Origin: Planktothricoides raciborskii GIHE-MW2
Lineage (GTDB): Bacteria; Cyanobacteriota; Cyanobacteriia; Cyanobacteriales; Laspinemataceae
Assembly (NCBI RefSeq): GCF_040564635.1
Contig: NZ_CP159837.1
Coordinates: 3,273,001 to 3,337,000 of the forward strand
Reading direction: 5' to 3'
Length of the DNA: 64,000 nt
Position 1 is the first letter of the stretch, and each line of letters opens with the position of its first letter. Positions 44,359 through 53,883 of the stretch are shown piece by piece. A program made the position numbers and the translations under genes. The notes under the pieces are model-generated. The model worked only from the letters and a program-made list of their open reading frames with translations. It made no database searches and was not told the DNA's origin.

Positions 44359-45468
44359 GACTGCGTTTGAGTAAATGAAGGCTATGTAGATATTCAGATT
44401 ATACGTACGATAGAATCAGGGTTGAAAATGCCTGTTATTGGAAATTAACTAAAAAATAGCATCTCGAAGAAGCATATTTTATCTGGAAAAAATGCAATTG
44501 TTCTAGCTATAAAATCAAACTACCAATCCGTAATTGGACAATCACACAAATATTCATAATTATTTGTTCATATTTCTGGGTATTTAATCTAAATTTTTGT
44601 TGTGATACTCTAAATATCTTGACTAAACGAATTAAATGTTCAACAAAAATTTTCTCTGATGCTAGTTCTTTGTTTTTTAACTTTTGTTTAACTTTTGTTC
44701 AGGGGTTAATTCTTGTTTTTTCGATTTTTTCGCCGGGGTTTTAATTGACTTTTCTCCTTGATAAGCTTTCTCGCCATTGAACCTTTGGTTAGATTCAAAT
44801 TCTTTATGAGTTTCACGAAATAAACTTAGATCGCTTTTTGAACCTGGTTCACCAGCGACTACATCTACAATATCTTTACCATTGGGTAGGACAATTAGCT
44901 GGTTTTTTTATAAGTTTTTTTTTACCAGAGTAATAATTTTTTTGAGTCTCATATTCTGAAAATCTTTCTATAGGCTGTTCGTAGCTATCCACAATTAACT
45001 CAAAATTTGTTAACTTTTTTTTAACAATTTCGTAGTCCCTGGAGTTTTTTTTGTGATATTAAACTCGGTGGTAAGATTTCTCCCAGGAGGGGAAACCAAT
45101 AGTTAAACGTATCATTGGCGGTTGTCTCACTTACGCCAAACTGAATACCCAGCAACTGAAATGTTGTTAAATGAAGTAAATATGTTAAGGTTAAAATTAT
45201 TTGTGATTCTAGGGTTAATTTGGGTTTACGTCCACCTCCAACCCTAATGATTCTGAATTTTTTAGATTCTGCCAATTCTTTTTTCTGATTATGTATATTT
45301 ATTGCTTTTTCTATAAGTTGCTTTAACTGTTGATGCTCGATTCCTAATAACCGATGTGATTCTTCAGGATTGTTATTAATATACTCAATTATGTTGCTCA
45401 TAATTTCAGGTTAAATTAACAACTATTTGCTATAATACCACAATTTACTTCTTTTTCGGAGATGTCTA
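44325..45468 (-). mobile_element. IS5-type insertion sequence remnant with 16-bp terminal repeats
   Basis: Bounded by TAGACATCTCCGAAAA (44325-44340) and its exact complement (45453-45468), total 1144 bp, a normal size for the IS5 group. It carries one transposase gene, multiply frameshifted. The left end interrupts the IS630-type gene, so this element inserted second. The missing half of the IS630 gene is not found beyond the right end, implying a later deletion or rearrangement. Confidence 0.65.
44507..45401 (-). pseudogene. IS5-type (DDE_Tnp_4) transposase, multiple frameshifts
   Basis: The N-terminal 120 residues are intact (MSNIIEYINNNPEESHRLLG, then GGGRKPKLTLESQIILTLTY and FGVSETTANDTFNYWFPLLG). 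After QGLRN the protein continues in other frames: DYEIVKKKLTNFELIVDSYE, then VLPNGKDIVDVVAGEPGSKS, then a final ELASEKIFVEHLIRLVKIFR ending at 44507. At least three single-base shifts, mostly at A runs, break it. Confidence 0.8.
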
Positions 45469-45639
45469 ATGGGAAAATTTCCCGACTGGATAGAGAATTC
45501 TCATTCATCCGATGGCTGTGGATCAGGGGTTTGGGCTGATCAGTCCAGAATTTTACCAGAATTATCTCATCATAGTAAAGCCACATTTTCTGCCGCGAGA
45601 GTAACGGTAAAGGGAGATTTTTTCCTAAAAATTACCTAA
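45469..45639 (+). CDS. Small hypothetical protein or gene fragment at the IS edge
   Basis: A 56-residue frame beginning MGKFPDWIENSHSSDGCGSG and ending VTVKGDFFLKIT, starting immediately after the IS terminal repeat. The composition looks like genuine protein, but no ribosome site is evident and the ATG falls exactly at the junction, so it may be the middle or end of a gene cut by the insertion. Family not recognised. Confidence 0.35.
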   Translation: MGKFPDWIENSHSSDGCGSGVWADQSRILPELSHHSKATFSAARVTVKGDFFLKIT

Positions 45640-45675
45640 TTAATTAAAAGATACTCAAAGATATTCAAAGATATT

Positions 45676-47781
45676 TTAAGAGGCAAAATGCCAAATTTTG
45701 ACCGTTCTGTCCCAACTGCCACTGACCAAGGTTTGACCATCAGAACTAAAAGCTAAAGACTTGACAGTTCCTAAATGGTTGAGAGTTTGTAGTAATTCTC
45801 CGGTGTGATAATTCCAGATTCTAATGGTGTTATCTTGACCCCCACTGGCTAGAGTTTGGCGATCGGGACTGAAGGCTAAACAAGATACATAACCTTCATG
45901 GTCAGTGAGGCTTTTTTCTAGTTTCCCGGTTTCCAGATTCCATAAATAAATTGGTTGGTCAGAACCACCGCTGGCAATGATTTTGTCATCGGGACTAATG
46001 GCGATCGCCCAAATAATGCCTTTAGACTGATCGAACCAAGAGGCTAATGACCCAAAAAAATCATCGGGACGGTTTAATGTTCGCAGTCTTTTTTCTGCCC
46101 GCCAATTCCAAATCATAATCGCACTATCTGCCCCACCACTGACCAAAATTCGACCATCAGAACTAAAGGCGATCGCGGTAACTTCCCAGCCATGTCCTTT
46201 TAAAGTGTATGCAACTTTGCCCCGATCTATTTGCCAAATTCTAATCGCCGTATCTACAGCGGTAAAACCAATATGCCCACTGGCAAGATATTGTTGGTCA
46301 GGACTAAATGCCAAACTCCCTACCCGCAGATTGACTAATGAAGCGCCCAGGGATTTTTGCAGCTTTCTCGTAGTTAAATCCCACAGCTTAATTGTGCCAT
46401 CATTAAATTCGTGATTGCTGGAACTAGCTAATATTTTCCCATCGGGACTAAACGCCAACGCAATAATCGCGCTATGATGTCCAGTGAGGGTTTCTAGGAG
46501 TTCTCCGGTTGCCTCATTCCATAGTTTAATTGTATTATCTTGACTGCCACTGGCGATGGTTTTTCTATCAGGACTCATGGCTACGCAAATAATCGGTTGC
46601 GTATGTCCAGTTAAGATATGTTTGATTTTCCAAGCAGGAGGCGGTAAAAAGTCTTGCCAAGTGGGAGGCTTAACGGAGGGATTTTGGCAAATTACCGGCA
46701 ACCAACTCACCCCCGGATATCTTTTATCCCAGGCATCTTCGAGTTTTTTTCTGGCTAATAATACTGAGGTATAAAAAGATTGGTTGCTGGCAAAGGCAGT
46801 GAGGAAATCCCTTAAAAAGTCTCGCGCTGCTTGGTCATAAATGCGATCGCGCATCACAATGATTTGCGGCAATTGTAATTCTTCCAATTCATTGGCTAAT
46901 CCCAAACCGTTGCAAGAGTTAAAAAAGGCAATTTGTAAACGATTTTGAATCGCGGTTTTGAGGGCATTTTTAAATTCTGGAATCGCCAGATTATCTTGGG
47001 CATTAAGCTTAATCCAACCAGTTGCTTGATCGAAATTGCTGTTGCTATGGCCATCAAAAAATAAAATATCCCAGCCTTGTGGTTGCCAAAGCATATCCCG
47101 GAATGTTTCCGGTGTTGGTTCGATTACCGGCACAATTTCGGCATCGTTTAAATGGAGTTTAATTAAATCTAAGTCAGGGGAACTATTGCCGTCAGGGTAT
47201 TTTTCTAACCCGGTGCGATCGCCCACCACCACCAAAATTCTCACTCGGTCATGTTTGGCTTTTTCTATCCGGGGAGGTGGGGTAAACTCTGGGGTACTCA
47301 GGGCAATTTCTACGGGAACCGAAGCATCGGCAAAAAATCTCCAAACGTGCCAAGGGAGGATACGGAGTTGTGGGTTTTTGGTTTGAATAATCACCCTAAC
47401 TTCATTCGTCCCCATTAAATTGCGATTTAATTCATCCCGGATTTTTAGCCAGTCTTCATATCCAGAATTTAGCCATTTATTCAACTTGTTAATAATTTGA
47501 GGTTTTCCCTCAGCAGGGTGGATATTAATGGTTGGTTTTCCCGTAGTTTCATCGTCGTCGTCCAACCGAGAATTTCTGATACCTGGAAGTTTTTGATATC
47601 CGCTTTGCCAATAGCCATAAAGTTGCCAAAGCGTCGGATTTGTGCCATCTTCTGGCGGCAGTTTACCTTGCACTTGGATTTCGCTTCCCGTAGCATCATC
47701 ATCATCCTGAATTCGCAGCAAAGCCGGAAATCCTTGCTCAAAATTGCCCTCGAATAGGGTTAAGATAACTCGCTTTCCCAT
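45676..47781 (-). CDS. CHAT-domain protease fused to seven WD40 repeats
   Basis: A 701-residue protein; the frame reaches 47793 but ATG 47781 has GGAGG just upstream. An N-terminal region with acidic DDDD patches precedes a CHAT (caspase-like) domain with catalytic His near residue 243 (FFDGHSNSN) and Cys near 289 (FFNSCNGLG). From about residue 385 come seven WD40 repeats, each ending in IxLW/IRIW-type motifs, enough for one closed propeller. Such proteins are thought to be proteolytic effectors gated by a sensor or scaffold. The HTH protein gene just upstream is likely its partner. Confidence 0.88.
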   Translation of the reverse strand: MGKRVILTLFEGNFEQGFPALLRIQDDDDATGSEIQVQGKLPPEDGTNPTLWQLYGYWQSGYQKLPGIRNSRLDDDDETTGKPTINIHPAEGKPQIINKLNKWLNSGYEDWLKIRDELNRNLMGTNEVRVIIQTKNPQLRILPWHVWRFFADASVPVEIALSTPEFTPPPRIEKAKHDRVRILVVVGDRTGLEKYPDGNSSPDLDLIKLHLNDAEIVPVIEPTPETFRDMLWQPQGWDILFFDGHSNSNFDQATGWIKLNAQDNLAIPEFKNALKTAIQNRLQIAFFNSCNGLGLANELEELQLPQIIVMRDRIYDQAARDFLRDFLTAFASNQSFYTSVLLARKKLEDAWDKRYPGVSWLPVICQNPSVKPPTWQDFLPPPAWKIKHILTGHTQPIICVAMSPDRKTIASGSQDNTIKLWNEATGELLETLTGHHSAIIALAFSPDGKILASSSNHEFNDGTIKLWDLTTRKLQKSLGASLVNLRVGSLAFSPDQQYLASGHIGFTAVDTAIRIWQIDRGKVAYTLKGHGWEVTAIAFSSDGRILVSGGADSAIMIWNWRAEKRLRTLNRPDDFFGSLASWFDQSKGIIWAIAISPDDKIIASGGSDQPIYLWNLETGKLEKSLTDHEGYVSCLAFSPDRQTLASGGQDNTIRIWNYHTGELLQTLNHLGTVKSLAFSSDGQTLVSGSWDRTVKIWHFAS

Positions 47782-47807
47782 TGATACCTCCAATTATTAC
47801 CGATCTT

Positions 47808-47836
47808 GTAGGGTGAGCAAAATTTGCCCATCCTAC
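47808..47836 (-). promoter_or_regulatory. Hairpin between the vMAP-like and CHAT genes
   Basis: GTAGGGTGAGCAAA pairs with TTTGCCCATCCTAC at 12 of 14 positions. It lies in the 65-base gap of the presumed operon and could tune expression of the CHAT gene. Confidence 0.4.
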
Positions 47837-47846
47837 TATTAGACGG

Positions 47847-49052
47847 TTAAATCACAAAATTTTCTGTAATGCTGGCCTCTTCTAATGATAATCGAATACT
47901 AAATTGTTCGCCGATCAAACCGCTAAAACCTTGGAGTTCTAAGAAAGTGGGATTTGTGGGTTGTGCTTGTCTGAAAGTATTACCGGATTGATCGAACACC
48001 GTAACTTGAAGATTTTGAGGCAAATCATTCTCCTCATCGATCGCCTCTATGCGAATTCGGATACTGACTTTCTGTTCGTTTTTCGGGCGAAATGCTATCA
48101 ACAAAGCAACGGTGACAGATTGCGTTTCGCTGACTAAATCGATCGCTTTTGCCATTTCAATTCCCGCTTGGGGATGACTGGGATTAATTTTCCCCAAACT
48201 TAAAGCCGCTTGCCAAAGAGTTTCGCTATCTTCACTGGTTGCGAGTAAGTCACTCAAAGCGGCGATCGCTTCAGGAAAGTTTACCCCAATGTCCCCTAAT
48301 TCCGTGGCAATTTGCCGCCGAGTTATTTCGTCATTGGTGGTTTGCAACCGTTGGATCAGAGGGGCGATCGCTTCTATTTCATAGGGTGACATAGCACTCT
48401 TGCTTCGAGAACTCTTGCTGGCGATCACTTCTGGTGGCTGCCAATCAGGTTCAAAAAGTTCATCTTGGGAATTTTTCAGCCATTGTTGCAAATTGATTAA
48501 CATGGAGGCTGTTGCCGACTGGAGGCGGACATCTTCTACTGGAATTCCCAATATTTCTGATAGTTGCCCGGTTTTGAAGAGTTCAGAGAGGCGATGAAAT
48601 CCTTCCAGGTAACTTTCCAACACAACGCTGGCACGTCCTTGTTTAACTTTGCGAGTTGTCAAATGAGAATGTTTAACCTGTTCTCTTAACAGGATCAGAA
48701 ATGCCTCTATCTGGGATATTTGCGCCTCTTCAATTGTGGCACTCCACACTAATTCTATTTGGCCTTGATTTGTTTGCTCTGGCGATCGCGATCGTCGCTC
48801 GATTGCTGCCTTAAAGTTTTTTTTCCCGATCTTCTCTCCTAATACTTCTGCCAGCCTTGACCATAATTTTGGTCCGGCATCTTGTTTTAAATAGCTGAAT
48901 GTATATCTATACTGGGAATCCACTGCTATTTCGTCATAAGTTTTTTCTTTCCAAGACCCTTTAAATATTAATTGCTCTACATTGCTTAAACCTTGATTGG
49001 TCTTAGCTACCAATAAGTCGTCGGTAAATGCGATCGCTTCTTCTAATTCCAT
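47847..49052 (-). CDS. vMAP-type HTH protein with HEAT-like middle and DUF1822-like end
   Basis: A 401-residue protein. Its first 85 residues (MELEEAIAFTDDLLVAKTNQ, then YDEIAVDSQYRYTFSYLKQD) match the N-terminal HTH of the STAND protein at 32827 and of vWA-MoxR-associated proteins. A helical middle follows, then HEAT-like repeats (IAPLIQRLQTTNDEITRRQI, ATELGDIGVNFPEAIAALSD) and a beta-rich C-terminal domain (LELQGFSGLIGEQFSIRLSL) like the end of DUF1822 proteins. It likely acts as adaptor or sensor for the CHAT protease encoded 65 bases downstream. Confidence 0.75.
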   Translation of the reverse strand: MELEEAIAFTDDLLVAKTNQGLSNVEQLIFKGSWKEKTYDEIAVDSQYRYTFSYLKQDAGPKLWSRLAEVLGEKIGKKNFKAAIERRSRSPEQTNQGQIELVWSATIEEAQISQIEAFLILLREQVKHSHLTTRKVKQGRASVVLESYLEGFHRLSELFKTGQLSEILGIPVEDVRLQSATASMLINLQQWLKNSQDELFEPDWQPPEVIASKSSRSKSAMSPYEIEAIAPLIQRLQTTNDEITRRQIATELGDIGVNFPEAIAALSDLLATSEDSETLWQAALSLGKINPSHPQAGIEMAKAIDLVSETQSVTVALLIAFRPKNEQKVSIRIRIEAIDEENDLPQNLQVTVFDQSGNTFRQAQPTNPTFLELQGFSGLIGEQFSIRLSLEEASITENFVI

Positions 49053-49317
49053 GATTTTCCTCTTTTTTCAGACTTTTTCTGAGAAAACCTGACCTTTTCT
49101 GACCTTTTTACTGTTCAGATATATTGGCTAATACAGCTTGTAGTCGGACTTAACCTATACGACAAGCCCGTTACAGATAATTATTCAAAATACTGAATTT
49201 ATATCTGAAGTTTACCTATCGCATTATATCGGTCGATTAAGAGAGATTGGAAATGTGAAAAGCGTAGTTGGCCAACTTGCTTCTCCTCTGTTCATTTCAG
49301 ACATAGAAGCAGAAACT

Positions 49318-49545
49318 ATGAAAACCATTTTTACTTCCCCAATCCTCGTTGTAATTATACTACTGGTCGAGTCCATTTCCACAGTTTCTTTGGCAGCCAA
49401 TTCCCAGTTAAGCCAAAAAGCTGCTGTCACCTTGACTGACTCGGAAATTATCGCCAACCAAGACGGCGATCGCACTTCAGAATCGGATCAATGCAAAGAG
49501 CAAATAGATTGTGGCAAAATACAATCAACCCGCCTTGTTCTCTAA
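49318..49545 (+). CDS. Small secreted peptide, hypothetical
   Basis: A 75-residue product with a convincing signal peptide (MKTIFTSPILVVIILLVESI then STVSLAANSQ) and a polar mature part containing two Cys in DQCKEQIDCGK. The frame opens at 49255, but the signal peptide begins at ATG 49318. No ribosome site stands out. It sits alone between the vMAP-like gene (divergent) and an Rpn-like gene. Confidence 0.45.
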   Translation: MKTIFTSPILVVIILLVESISTVSLAANSQLSQKAAVTLTDSEIIANQDGDRTSESDQCKEQIDCGKIQSTRLVL

Positions 49546-49903
49546 TTTTCCGTAGTTAGGGCTGAAAAAATGCCCTAATTCTTGAACCAATGTAAAAATA
49601 TTCCCCCATTCCCAGCCTTATTGCCAAGGGGGTTGGGGGAATCTTGTGCATAACCCTCGATATATTTATTTCAATTGTGATTGATACAATGCTGTAGGGG
49701 CGATTCGCCAATCGCCCCTACTTGTATTAAGTTTAATTCAAACAACTATAAATTAGATTTAATTACCCCGATAAAAGCATTTTTGCTGTTTTGATATTTT
49801 TGCTTAAAAATAACTATTATATATGATTAAATATCAATATATTTTTTGCTAAAATAACTTGATTTATTATATAATTAAAATAAGCAAATAGCTGCCAAAA
49901 TTT
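49546..49903. other. Intergenic, AT-rich
   Basis: No gene seen. A GTAGGGGCGATTCGCC / AATCGCCCCTAC inverted repeat lies at about 49694-49722, likely a hairpin. The last 150 bases are over 80 percent A+T by eye. Confidence 0.45.
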
Positions 49904-49921
49904 ATGATAAAAATAACTGGC

Positions 49922-50836
49922 ATGACTCGCGAAATCCATGACCAATTTGCTAAAGACTATCTCTCAGAATTATTATCTCATCTCGGAGAAGTCGAAACCA
50001 GCCGGGAAGTCACATCAGAAGTGCGACAAGTGGATGTTTATTTTATCCCCGCCACTACGCCAAAAGACATCGATCCCAAACTCTTAGGGTTACTCGCGCC
50101 TATGGCCAAAACCGCTGGTTTATTTGAGCCATTTCGCAATCCTCCGACCCCGGTAGAAATCTCTAATTGCTTGGTAAAACTATTTGGCATTCAGGGGGAA
50201 CAACGCCGCCAAGCCCGTCGGGAAAATGTCAGCCAAACTCAACTTGACTCACCGCGTTTGTGGATTCTATCTCCTTCCATTTCAACGCGAATTCTCGGAG
50301 GGTTTGGGGCGAAACCAGACGAGTCAGAGGAATGGCCACCGGGAATCTATTTTCTGCCAAAATTTTTTTATACGGGACTGGTGGCAATTCACCAGCTACC
50401 CGTGACACCAGAAACTCTCTGGTTGCGGGTTTTGGGTCGGGGAGAAGTCCAAAAAGCGGCGATCGATGAGTTGGTAGCTTTGCCAGAAGCCAATCCTTTA
50501 CGGCGTTATCTGCTGGAAATCTTGGCATCCTGGCGGATCAATGTGGAATTAAGTCAAAATTTAGATGAGCAAGAAAAACAGGAGTTGACTATGAACTTAT
50601 CACCGGCATATTTACGTTTGCGAGAAGAAACTTTTCAAGAAGGTCGTCAAGAAGGTCTTCAAGAAGAACGCCGTTCAATGATAGAAAATTTCCTGCGAGT
50701 TCGCTTTGGAGAAGTGGATGAGCAATTGTCTCAGATTATTGAGTCAATGTTAGGATTGCCTACGGCAGAATTGGCCGTAATGTTGCTGAATTTTTCCCGG
50801 TCTGAGTTGTTAGAAAGATTTGATCAAAATCCTTAA
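49922..50836 (+). CDS. Rpn-like / DUF4351 family protein
   Basis: About 304 residues from MTREIHDQFAKDYLSELLSH (an upstream ATG at 49904 is also possible). The N-terminus fits a PD-(D/E)XK-type nuclease fold as in Rpn/transposase-like proteins (SREVTSEVRQVDVYFIP). A helical middle and a repeat-like hinge, FQEGRQEGLQEERRSMIENF, lead to a C-terminal LRVRFGEVDEQLSQIIES segment of the DUF4351 type. Cyanobacteria carry many such genes; proposed roles are recombination-promoting nucleases or defence. The call is by overall pattern. Confidence 0.65.
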   Translation: MTREIHDQFAKDYLSELLSHLGEVETSREVTSEVRQVDVYFIPATTPKDIDPKLLGLLAPMAKTAGLFEPFRNPPTPVEISNCLVKLFGIQGEQRRQARRENVSQTQLDSPRLWILSPSISTRILGGFGAKPDESEEWPPGIYFLPKFFYTGLVAIHQLPVTPETLWLRVLGRGEVQKAAIDELVALPEANPLRRYLLEILASWRINVELSQNLDEQEKQELTMNLSPAYLRLREETFQEGRQEGLQEERRSMIENFLRVRFGEVDEQLSQIIESMLGLPTAELAVMLLNFSRSELLERFDQNP

Positions 50837-50844
50837 TTCTGTAG

Positions 50845-50871
50845 TAGGGACACGGCATTGCCGTGTCCCTA
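50845..50871. terminator. Hairpin after the Rpn-like gene
   Basis: Strong inverted repeat TAGGGACACGGC / GCCGTGTCCCTA with a 3-base loop, then a second related half copy (AAGGCAATGCCGTGTCC). It lies between convergent genes and resembles the hairpin at 315-337. Confidence 0.5.
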
Positions 50872-50942
50872 CAAGGCAATGCCGTGTCCTTGGTCAAGTC
50901 ATACCAAAAATATCTGAATAATTAATCCTGATAGTCTTGGCG

Positions 50943-52538
50943 TTATTTTTCTTTTAACCAATTATCTAATTCTCGTAATCTGATAGAATATATGGGACAT
51001 TTTGCTAATGCGTCTTTTGTAGCAGACTCGTTTTTCAAATAATCCATTACTGGTGCTAGAATACAATAAGCTTCTGGCCGATCGCCGTTAATTGCGATCG
51101 CTTCTTCCAGGGATTTTTTCGCCTTTTCGTATGCGTCCAGGCAGAGTTGTGCTCTACCCAGGTTAGTCAGCAAGGCATATTTTACTGAATTATTTGTAAC
51201 GATCTTTAAACCCTCTAAAAATAGGGAAGCTGCCCGGTGACAATTTTGATCTAGCGCATAGAAAAGTTCGATCCGCCCTCGGTTATTATAAGCTGTGGCG
51301 TTTTGATATTTCATAGCTTCCTCATATTGCCGAATCGCTGAATCAATATCGTTTTGGTCTTCATAAAGGGAGCCAAGATTATAATAAGCTTGGTCGTAAT
51401 CAGACTTTAGTAATATTGCTATTTGATAGTAACTTTTAGCCCGGTTAAACTGCTGATTTTTGTGATATAAAATTCCCACTTTATTCATCTCAACAGCCAG
51501 TTTATTTGACTCAACAGCCAGTTTATTTGACGCAAAATGCCAGACGAACCCCAATGCCGTTAGTAATAATATTACAGAAGCGATCGCTTTCTTTGCTTTA
51601 AGAATTTTTTCTATTATATCCTTAAATGGGATAATTTTGCCTGCCGAATCACCAGATTTAAAACATTCTAAACCTTCTAAAGATGCTAAATCATTTAACC
51701 GGGATAAAATAACTTCGGTACTAGAGGGACGTTCCCTGGGAAACAAAGCCATCATCTCATCCAGTAAATCTGCCAATTTATCGGGAATTTCCGATGCGCG
51801 ATCGCGCCAAATTAAATCCCCGTTAGTTTCATTTTCTGGTAAATTAATCGGCACAATTCCCGTCAGCAAATGCACCATTGTCCGACCGAGGGCAAAGAAA
51901 TCTGATTGAGGCACCGCTTTGCCATTAATTTGCTCAATTGGGGTATAACCTTCTGGAGACATTAATCTCGTATGTTCCCGATCTTCTCCTAACTTTACCA
52001 GATAAGTATTGTTAATTTGCCTGACTCCCCCAAAGTCAATTAAAACCAGCTTGCCGTTCGGTTGCAGCATAATATTTTCTGGCTTAATATCTCGGTGAAA
52101 GTAATGATTTTGGTGCAGTTCTTGCAATATTTCCAGCAGTTGTTTTAACCAGTCAATTGCCAATGACGAGGCAATCGGTTGACGATCTCTTTGCTTTAAC
52201 CAGGTTAATAAATTTTCCCCGGCAATTTTTTCCATCACCAAACAATGAATGGTTTCCTGGTCATTTTCAATGGTAAAATATCCCTGGGGTTCGACCTTGG
52301 GAATGCCGGGATGATTGAGATAGCTTAAAACTTTTGCTTCTCTTTGAAAAAGCGCGATCGCCTTGTCTTTCTCTGATGCGGGAATATTGTCTAAATTGAG
52401 AACTTTGAGAACTTTAATAACTTTAACTTTATGGCAAGACTTTTCATCCCGGACAGCAAAAACTTCGCCAAAGCCCCCTGACCCAAGCTTTTCCACAATT
52501 ATATAGCGATTTTGCACCCGCATTCCGGTAGATAACAT
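50943..52538 (-). CDS. Serine/threonine protein kinase with TPR repeats
   Basis: A 531-residue membrane kinase. ATG 52538 is chosen because it lies 7 bases after the preceding gene's stop. The kinase domain (about 10-280) has the glycine loop LGSGGFGEVF, catalytic HRDIKPENIM and the DFG motif. A single transmembrane helix (ASVILLLTALGFVWHFASNK) follows, then about five TPR units (for example AYYNLGSLYEDQNDIDSAIR). It is of the cyanobacterial Pkn2 type, with the TPR part likely outside the cytoplasm. It is co-transcribed with an NB-ARC gene. Confidence 0.88.
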   Translation of the reverse strand: MLSTGMRVQNRYIIVEKLGSGGFGEVFAVRDEKSCHKVKVIKVLKVLNLDNIPASEKDKAIALFQREAKVLSYLNHPGIPKVEPQGYFTIENDQETIHCLVMEKIAGENLLTWLKQRDRQPIASSLAIDWLKQLLEILQELHQNHYFHRDIKPENIMLQPNGKLVLIDFGGVRQINNTYLVKLGEDREHTRLMSPEGYTPIEQINGKAVPQSDFFALGRTMVHLLTGIVPINLPENETNGDLIWRDRASEIPDKLADLLDEMMALFPRERPSSTEVILSRLNDLASLEGLECFKSGDSAGKIIPFKDIIEKILKAKKAIASVILLLTALGFVWHFASNKLAVESNKLAVEMNKVGILYHKNQQFNRAKSYYQIAILLKSDYDQAYYNLGSLYEDQNDIDSAIRQYEEAMKYQNATAYNNRGRIELFYALDQNCHRAASLFLEGLKIVTNNSVKYALLTNLGRAQLCLDAYEKAKKSLEEAIAINGDRPEAYCILAPVMDYLKNESATKDALAKCPIYSIRLRELDNWLKEK

Positions 52539-52545
52539 AAGCAAC

Positions 52546-53883
52546 TCACTGGAATATGTGCTTAAATTGGTTAACAATATACTTCATTACCACGGGCTGA
52601 AGGGTAAACATCACTGGATCGGAGTCGCTGGTTTTTTCCGTAATTTTTTCAATCAGCGATCGCCTTGCTAAAGACTCCAAAACTTCGAGAATTTGCGAGT
52701 GAGAAACCGCTGGGGAAATTTTATCCCGCATTTGGGAAATAGTTACAGGTGATTCAGCGGTAGCAATGCGATAAATTACCTTTTTTTCTATCTCGGAAAG
52801 TCGCTCAAACTGCCGGTCTAAAACCTCACTCAATTGTCCCACAAATATAGTATTTTGTTGGATAAATTCCGAACTTTTCCCATTAAATAATTCTAAAATG
52901 GTATCAGCGATAATTTTTAACGCCAAGGGGTTGCCTCGGTAGCGTTGAATCAGTATATCCCATTCCGGTTCTTCGACTAATCCTTGTTCTTGCAAAAGTT
53001 GTCGGGCTGCCCTTTTTTGCAGTCCCGATATTTTTAAACAACGCACCGGACGCTTATGACCTTCTAGCTTGACAATTTCACGGGGTTTTTCGTGACTGGT
53101 AATGACAAAGCAGCTTTGATGAGGCAATGCGCCAATTTGATGGAATAACTTGGCATAATCTTCATAGCCTGGGCGATATTTTCCCGCCAGGTCGTTATTA
53201 CTAAGAAGGGATTCTAAGCCATCAATAATAATTAAACAACGGTGGGAATTGCACAATTCAACTAACCGATTGATGCTACTTTCTAAGGTATCTGGTAATG
53301 CTTTTTTGGTTTGATAATTGGGGATTGATTTAAGCAAATTGGGGATAAATTTTTCTAAAGGCGGGGCATATTGCAGACTGCGCCAAATGACGATTTTAAA
53401 CCGATATTGTAGCTGTTTTGCTAGTTGGATGGCCATGGTGGTTTTGCCAATTCCTCCCATGCCCAAAATTGCGATTAAGCGGCAGTTTTCTTCGCCAATC
53501 CATTCGCTCATTTGTGTCAATTCTAAGGTGCGATCGTAAAAAATGCCCACCTCTGGGCAGCTATCCCAATCAATGTATTGACCGTCGCTGAATTCTTCCA
53601 GGTCGGCGCCGGGGCGATCGGCAATTGAGCGCCAGTCGAAGCCTAAAACTTGGCAAAAAGCTTTAAATGCAGGGACAGTCACCGGAGATCCGGCTAAAAA
53701 ACGTCTCCAGGTGGCTTCGGAACAGCCCTCAGCGTAAGGCCCGCCCAGTAGCCACTCTGACTCTGGATCCAAAACTTCACTGGCGGCCACAAGCCATTCA
53801 GCGTCGTCTCGCTTTCGCCCGCTTTCTTTTCGAGCCTGCTGAATTCTTTGTAATCCCAGTTCAGAGGCTTTAAGAGTACCCAT
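52546..53883 (-). CDS. NB-ARC STAND ATPase with N-terminal helical domain
   Basis: A 445-residue protein. The first 100 residues form a helical, XRE/HTH-like domain (AEWLVAASEVLDPESEWLLG, ATWRRFLAGSPVTVPAFKAF). The NB-ARC domain starts near 115 with Walker A GMGGIGKTT, Walker B LIIIDGLE, a GNPLALKIIA GLPL-type motif and a winged helix. It lacks a C-terminal repeat sensor. It resembles the NB-ARC half of the frameshifted gene at 31.5-32.8 kb. The Ser/Thr kinase gene 7 bases downstream is probably its signalling partner. Confidence 0.85.
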   Translation of the reverse strand: MGTLKASELGLQRIQQARKESGRKRDDAEWLVAASEVLDPESEWLLGGPYAEGCSEATWRRFLAGSPVTVPAFKAFCQVLGFDWRSIADRPGADLEEFSDGQYIDWDSCPEVGIFYDRTLELTQMSEWIGEENCRLIAILGMGGIGKTTMAIQLAKQLQYRFKIVIWRSLQYAPPLEKFIPNLLKSIPNYQTKKALPDTLESSINRLVELCNSHRCLIIIDGLESLLSNNDLAGKYRPGYEDYAKLFHQIGALPHQSCFVITSHEKPREIVKLEGHKRPVRCLKISGLQKRAARQLLQEQGLVEEPEWDILIQRYRGNPLALKIIADTILELFNGKSSEFIQQNTIFVGQLSEVLDRQFERLSEIEKKVIYRIATAESPVTISQMRDKISPAVSHSQILEVLESLARRSLIEKITEKTSDSDPVMFTLQPVVMKYIVNQFKHIFQ

